Of a stretch of DNA of 34,188 nt, positions 30,098 through 34,188 are shown piece after piece. Position 1 is the first letter of the stretch, and each line of letters opens with the position of its first letter. Under the pieces are notes generated by a model. It saw only the letters and a program-made list of their open reading frames with translations, did not search any database and had not been told where the DNA came from. This DNA is from an uncultured Clostridia bacterium. GTDB taxonomy: Bacteria > Bacillota > Clostridia > Christensenellales > Borkfalkiaceae. The position numbers were made by a program, and so were the translations under genes. The DNA is taken from NCBI GenBank assembly GCA_947631005.1, contig CANRJR010000024.1, positions 1 to 34,188 of the forward strand. Reading direction: 5' to 3'.

Positions 30098-33001
30098 TTA
30101 CGGCTTGCCGTGGCATTTTTTGTATTTCAGTCCGCTCCCGCAGGGGCAAGGATCGTTCGGACCGGGCTTCTTGGCTTTCTTCATGCTCGCGGGATCGAAC
30201 TTCTCCGAGCCGCTCGTCCGCAACATGTCCACGTTGACCGCCGCGGGGACGTTCATGCCGTTCAACACTCTCGCGGGACGGGCGGGCGCGGCTTGCGCGG
30301 GCGTCTGCGCGGGCTGGGGCGCGGCGGGATAGACGCGCTGGACCGGTTGGGTGCGGATCTCTACGTTGAACTCCGCTTTCAGCAGGAACGAGATCGTGCG
30401 CTCCTGAATGCGTTCGACCATCTCGTCGAACATGGCGAATCCCTCCTGCTTGTAGGCGATGATGGGGTCTGTCTGTGCGTAAGAACGCAGACCGATGCCC
30501 TTGCGGAGCTGATCCATCGCGTCGATGTGGTCGATCCAATTGGTGTCGACAAAGCGGAGAAGAATGCGGCGTTCGACCTGTCCGAAGTCGAACTGACCGT
30601 CGTACGCGCGGTAGTAGCGCACGATTTTTTCTTCGTAGCACTCTTCGGTCTTTTTGGAGATCTCGGCGATCGCCGTTTCGTAGTCCCACGCTTCGAGCTT
30701 CTCGCGGGTGACGAAATTCGACCCGACGGGAATGAGATAGCGTTCGAGGGCGACGTTGAGGTCCTCCTCGCTCCACTTGACGGGCATATCGTCGGCGTTG
30801 ACCGCCCTGCGAACTACTTCCGTCACATAGTCGGGGATATATTTGAGGACTTGCGCGTGCACGTCCTCCCCCCGCAACACTTTCATGCGCTCGGCGTACA
30901 TGATCATGCGCTGGGTGTTCATCACGTCGTCGTACTGCAAGACGTTCTTGCGGATGGCGAAGTTTCTGCCCTCGATCTGCTTCTGCGCATATTCGATGAG
31001 GCGGGTGAGCAGCTTGCTTTCGAGGCACTCGTCCTCCTCCATTTTGCTGTGTTCGTAGATCGCCTTCATGCGTTCGCCGCCGAAGCGTTTCATGAGGTCG
31101 TCCTCGAGCGAGAGGAAGAACACCGACGCGCCGACGTCGCCCTGCCGTCCCGAACGGCCGCGAAGCTGATTGTCGATACGGCGGGATTCGTGCCGCTCCG
31201 TGCCGATGATGCACAGCCCGCCCGCTTCGATGACCTTGACCTTTTCCTCGTCCGTCTTTGCCTTATAGTCGGCATAGACCTTGAAATAGCGGTCGCGGAC
31301 GGCTTGCGTCTCCTCGTCGAGTTCGGCATAACCCGTCGCCTGTTCGATGACTTCGCGCTCCACGCCCTCTTCGCGCAGACGCTTTTTGGCGAGATATTCG
31401 GGGTTGCCGCCGAGCAAAATATCCGTGCCGCGCCCCGCCATGTTGGTCGCAATCGTCACCGCGCCGTACCGCCCCGCCTGCGCGACGATCTCCGCCTCGC
31501 GTTCGTGGTTTTTGGCGTTCAATATGTTGTGCTGAATGCCGTTTCGGCGCAAAAGACGGGAAATGCGCTCGGATTTATCGACGGAGACCGTACCCACGAG
31601 GACGGGCTGTCCGTGTTCGTGCCGCTCCATGATCTCGCGGACGACCGCCTTTTCCTTGCCCTCGACCGTCGAGAAAATGCGGTCGTGCAGGTCGACGCGC
31701 GCCACGGGGCGGTTGGTCGGGATCTCCACGACGTCGAGCGAATAAATGGTGCGGAATTCGCCCTCCTCGGTCTTTGCCGTACCCGTCATGCCCGAGAGTT
31801 TGCGGTACAGACGGAAATAATTCTGGAAAGTGATGGTGGCGTACGTCTTGTTCTCCTCGCGGATCGTTACGCCCTTGTCGGCTTCCTTTGCCTCGATCGC
31901 CTGATGTAAGCCGTCCGAATAGCGGCGACCGATCATGAGACGTCCCGTAAATTCGTCGACGATGATGATCTCGCCGTCTTTGACGATGTACTCCTCGTTG
32001 TTTTTGAACAAATAATGCGCTTTGAGAGCCTGTTGGATGTGGTGGTTGAGGGAGGCGTTGGCGATATCCGCAACGTTCTCCACTCCGAAGAACTGCTCCG
32101 CTTTCGCCGCGCCGAACTCCGTGAGGTGGACCTGCTTTTCCTTGCGCTCGATCACATAGTCCCACTCTTTCCGTTCGGCGAGCTCGAGCTTGCGCTCGCC
32201 CGTGAGCTTGTTCTTTTTACGGCGTTCTTCGTCCTCCGCGTCTTTGAGGTCGTCGTCGAACCCGCCCGTGAGCTTTCGGACGAACTGATCGACCTTGGCG
32301 TACAGCTCGGACGACTGTTCCCCCTTGCCCGAAATGATGAGCGGCGTTCTCGCTTCGTCAATGAGAATGGAGTCTACCTCGTCGACGATGGCAAAGTTGA
32401 GTTCGCGCTGGACCATTGCTTCGAGGTCGGACTTCAGATTGTCGCGCAGATAATCGAAGCCGAACTCGTTGTTCGTCCCGTAGGTGATGTCCGAATAGTA
32501 GGCTTCGCGCTTGGCGTTGTCGTCCATCCCGGGGACGATCACTCCGACGGTGAGCCCCATAAAGCGGTGTACCTTGCCCATCCATTCGGCGTCGCGGCGG
32601 GCGAGATAGTCGTTGACCGTAACGATGTGCACACCCTTGCCGCCGAGTGCTTCGAGGTAGGCGGGCAGGGTCGCCACCAGCGTCTTGCCTTCGCCCGTCT
32701 TCATCTCGGCGATACGCCCCTGGAAGAGGCAGATGCCGCCGACGATCTGGACGTGGAAGTGCTTCATGCCGAGCACGCGCGCGCTCGCTTCGCGAAGCGC
32801 GGCAAACGCGTCGTACAAAAGATCGTCGAGCGTTTCCCCCGCCGCAAGCCGTTCACGGAAGATCTTGGTCTGCCCGCGCAATTCCGCGTCCGTCATGGCG
32901 GCGTATTTCGGTTCGAGTTCCTCGACTTTTCGCGCCATGCGGTCGAGCTTTTTCAAACTTCTGCGGCCGTCGCCGTTTTTCATGAAAGAGATCAATCCCA
33001 T
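30098..33001 (-). CDS. secA: Preprotein translocase ATPase SecA
   Basis: Motor ATPase that drives secreted proteins through the SecYEG channel. The 967-residue protein has the Walker A in MKTGEGKTLVATLPAY near residue 104, DEVDSILIDEARTPLI near 207, the helicase segment SGMTGTAKTEEGEF near 400, NMAGRGTDI near 516 and GRSGRQGDVGAS near 638. A proline/alanine-rich linker near residue 915 leads to a C-terminal SEC-C zinc motif PCPCGSGLKYKKCHG that binds SecB or ribosomes. CGGAG precedes the ATG. The length is slightly above most Firmicute SecA proteins, from insertions near residues 250-290 rich in charged residues. Confidence 0.97.
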   Translation of the reverse strand: MGLISFMKNGDGRRSLKKLDRMARKVEELEPKYAAMTDAELRGQTKIFRERLAAGETLDDLLYDAFAALREASARVLGMKHFHVQIVGGICLFQGRIAEMKTGEGKTLVATLPAYLEALGGKGVHIVTVNDYLARRDAEWMGKVHRFMGLTVGVIVPGMDDNAKREAYYSDITYGTNNEFGFDYLRDNLKSDLEAMVQRELNFAIVDEVDSILIDEARTPLIISGKGEQSSELYAKVDQFVRKLTGGFDDDLKDAEDEERRKKNKLTGERKLELAERKEWDYVIERKEKQVHLTEFGAAKAEQFFGVENVADIANASLNHHIQQALKAHYLFKNNEEYIVKDGEIIIVDEFTGRLMIGRRYSDGLHQAIEAKEADKGVTIREENKTYATITFQNYFRLYRKLSGMTGTAKTEEGEFRTIYSLDVVEIPTNRPVARVDLHDRIFSTVEGKEKAVVREIMERHEHGQPVLVGTVSVDKSERISRLLRRNGIQHNILNAKNHEREAEIVAQAGRYGAVTIATNMAGRGTDILLGGNPEYLAKKRLREEGVEREVIEQATGYAELDEETQAVRDRYFKVYADYKAKTDEEKVKVIEAGGLCIIGTERHESRRIDNQLRGRSGRQGDVGASVFFLSLEDDLMKRFGGERMKAIYEHSKMEEDECLESKLLTRLIEYAQKQIEGRNFAIRKNVLQYDDVMNTQRMIMYAERMKVLRGEDVHAQVLKYIPDYVTEVVRRAVNADDMPVKWSEEDLNVALERYLIPVGSNFVTREKLEAWDYETAIAEISKKTEECYEEKIVRYYRAYDGQFDFGQVERRILLRFVDTNWIDHIDAMDQLRKGIGLRSYAQTDPIIAYKQEGFAMFDEMVERIQERTISFLLKAEFNVEIRTQPVQRVYPAAPQPAQTPAQAAPARPARVLNGMNVPAAVNVDMLRTSGSEKFDPASMKKAKKPGPNDPCPCGSGLKYKKCHGKP

Positions 33002-33104
33002 AATTTGCTCCGTTCAAAATCTTGCGCGCCGCGGCGCGCCGTTGTCACCCGTTTATTTTACAATAATTTTTCAAAAACGCAAAGCGTTTTTATGATGTTT
33101 TCTG
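33002..33104 (-). promoter_or_regulatory. secA upstream region: possible promoter and GC palindrome
   Basis: On the minus strand a -10-like TAAAAT (33055-33060) has only a poor -35 (TTTGCG, 33078-33083) at 17 bases. That -35 lies in a small hairpin AAAACGC-TTT-GCGTTTT (33074-33090). Between it and the secA ribosome site stands a perfect 16-bp palindrome GCGCGCCGCGGCGCGC (33024-33039), which would fold in the leader RNA. Confidence 0.4.
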
Positions 33105-33198
33105 CAATTTGTCGCGCGCAGGCGGGAAAAAGTTCCCGAAAATTTTGTCCGAACGGGGAGAGCGGGCGCGAAAATCCCCCCGCCCTCTCCCGCGGCAC

Positions 33199-33224
33199 AA
33201 AAAAACCCGACGCCTCGGTCGGGT
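33199..33224 (-). terminator. Intrinsic terminator of the DeoC-like gene
   Basis: Minus strand stem ACCCGAC / GTCGGGT (33205-33224) with a six-base loop, followed by a run of T residues (33199-33205). It begins nine bases after the stop of the DeoC-like gene. Confidence 0.9.
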
Positions 33225-33232
33225 CTTTTCGC

Positions 33233-33958
33233 TCATTCCTCCGCGGGCGGCTGCGCCGCTTGGTACATCTCCTCCGCCACGCGCTCCGAACAGCCCGTCG
33301 ACACGCGGGACGCACCCGCCTTCAAGAGGGCGCGCAACTGCTCGGCGTTCTCCGCCCCCGCCGCGTCGACGCGAAGCCGCCCCGCGCTTGCACGCAGAGC
33401 GCGCAAAACGAGTTCGACCTCTCCCCGCACGCATACCGCGTCCGCGCCGCCCTCCGTCGCCGCCCGTACGCCCAAGGCGACCTCGTCCTCCGAAAGGGAA
33501 TGATCCTCCAACGAGACGACGAGCGGCAGACGCTTCACCGCGCGCTTCACCTTTTTCACCTCCCGTTTGAGGTACTGCGCGTTGCCGCTCCGAAGCGCGG
33601 AATAGCACAAGACGAGGCGGATCTCTTTCGCCCCCTGCGCCGCCGCTTTCTTCGCCTCCGTCTTTTTGACCGTCATGAGGCTCTCGCCCGTGCCGCCCAC
33701 GAGACAGCACACATAGCACTCGCTGCCCGTAAGCCCCCGCCGCGCCGAGGCGACGTTGACGGGCGACACGAGCACGCCGTAGGAGGCAAACTTTTTCGCG
33801 CTGTCGCACGCCGCTTTCAGGCTGTAACGGTCGGTCTCCCGCCGCGACGCGTCCACGACGAGCTTGTGCAGGGAGACGGCGATCTCCGCTTCCCGCCTGT
33901 TTCTGCGAAATTCTCCGTATTCCACGGCTTCCGCCGCGGACAAAACCGTTGTTTCCAT
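33233..33958 (-). CDS. DeoC-fold protein lacking aldolase catalytic residues
   Basis: A protein of 241 residues that follows the deoxyribose-phosphate aldolase barrel: LHKLVVDASRRETDRYSLKAAC at the N-terminus, KKTEAKKAAAQGAKEIRLVLCYSALRSGN near residue 93, and AGASRVSTGCSERV at the end, which matches the phosphate-binding GAtRiGTS part. The active-site residues are not found: EID is EIR, the KTSTGF lysine block is VCVRGEVEL, and the KASGGI lysine is replaced in VDAAGAENA. It is therefore unlikely to be an aldolase in the usual sense. I start at the ATG at 33958, where the homology begins; the frame is open further upstream. A terminator follows. Confidence 0.7.
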   Translation of the reverse strand: METTVLSAAEAVEYGEFRRNRREAEIAVSLHKLVVDASRRETDRYSLKAACDSAKKFASYGVLVSPVNVASARRGLTGSECYVCCLVGGTGESLMTVKKTEAKKAAAQGAKEIRLVLCYSALRSGNAQYLKREVKKVKRAVKRLPLVVSLEDHSLSEDEVALGVRAATEGGADAVCVRGEVELVLRALRASAGRLRVDAAGAENAEQLRALLKAGASRVSTGCSERVAEEMYQAAQPPAEE

Positions 33959-34039
33959 GCGCTCTTTATTCCCGAAAAAAAACGCAAATATTCCATTCGT
34001 TCGCATTTTATGACACTGCAACTTTGCTACGATCACGGT

Positions 34040-34188
34040 ATGGAACATCTCTCCGCATACTTCCTTTCCGTGCAGGGGACGGGCGCGGCGTTCTGCGTCG
34101 GGCTCTTGCTCGCCTGCTTCATCCTCGTCCACATCGTAAAGCTCGCGCGCATCGGCTACCGCGCGCGCAAAAAACTCCCGCCCGCCGA
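34040..34188 (+). CDS. Small membrane protein, partial (cut by window edge)
   Basis: The only gene called on the plus strand. The frame starts MEHLSAYFLSVQGTGAAF, then has a hydrophobic helix CVGLLLACFILVHIVKLA and a basic stretch RIGYRARKKLPP, typical of a single-pass protein with a cytoplasmic tail; 49 codons are visible. It is divergent from the DeoC-like gene with 81 bases between the two starts. There is no strong ribosome site, so the start could differ. Not assigned to a family. Confidence 0.5.
   Translation, partial: MEHLSAYFLSVQGTGAAFCVGLLLACFILVHIVKLARIGYRARKKLPPA

Noticed and set aside
30044-31909. Plus-strand open frame (621 codons) opposite secA
   Set aside because: SecA on the minus strand is beyond doubt.
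1-34188. Search for CRISPR arrays, tRNA or rRNA genes, transposases and integrases
   Set aside because: No regularly spaced direct repeats, no cloverleaf or rRNA core sequences and no DDE or tyrosine recombinase motifs were recognised by eye.

Overview
The window looks like a chromosomal piece of a spore-forming Firmicute, most likely an uncultured member of the Clostridia. Evidence for this is a spoVAD-type sporulation gene, Gram-positive style Shine-Dalgarno sites (GGAGG), sigma-A type promoters and a deoC-like/secA/prfB/tsaD housekeeping block. Every convincing gene except a 3'-cut one at the right end lies on the minus strand, so transcription runs from high to low coordinates. No tRNA, rRNA, CRISPR array, insertion sequence or attachment site was recognised.

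Right end (about 27.9-34.2 kb), GC-rich core: a divergent partial small membrane protein gene, a DeoC-fold protein without the usual catalytic residues, secA, prfB and tsaD, with clear intrinsic terminators after the DeoC-like gene and after tsaD.

Centre (13.68-27.6 kb), also GC-rich: a long one-direction gene array that starts from a near-perfect TTGACA-N17-TATACT promoter and ends at an intrinsic terminator. In transcription order it encodes an XRE-type regulator, two YbjN-like paralogues, a TerY-like vWA protein, a PP2C phosphatase with a long extension, a Ser/Thr kinase with a duplicated C-terminal repeat, a RanBP2-type zinc finger membrane protein, a transglutaminase-like protein, a TerD protein with an N-terminal cysteine cluster, a 26-residue coupled mini-protein, a Sel1/degenerate AAA+ protein, a soluble VirD4/TraG-like ATPase, a two-winged-helix FtsK-gamma-like protein with an acidic linker, and a DUF1292-like protein. 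vWA, PP2C and kinase together match the published TerY-P triad idea. Their combination with TerD, a protease-fold protein and a conjugation-type DNA pump without any conjugation genes is the best candidate here for an undescribed signalling, stress or defence system.

Junction (12.0-13.65 kb): a spoVAD gene that loses its C-terminal third exactly where the base composition changes from GC-rich to AT-rich, then a terminator, a promoter, and a sugar-phosphate transferase gene broken by several frameshifts.

Left end (1-12 kb), AT-rich: a surface polysaccharide operon. It holds two GT4 glycosyltransferases, a sulfotransferase, UDP-glucose dehydrogenase, a WbpE-like aminotransferase, an ATP-grasp protein, a HAD phosphatase, a WbpD-like acetyltransferase, a WbpB-like oxidoreductase, FdtA/FdtB-type enzymes for a dTDP-3-amino-3,6-dideoxyhexose, rmlA, and the start of rmlB. 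The expected products are at least two nucleotide sugars (a 3-amino-6-deoxyhexose and a uronic acid, the latter perhaps carrying a 3-acetamido group), assembled into a glycan that may be sulfated and amidated. All functional statements come from reading motifs by eye; no database search was run.
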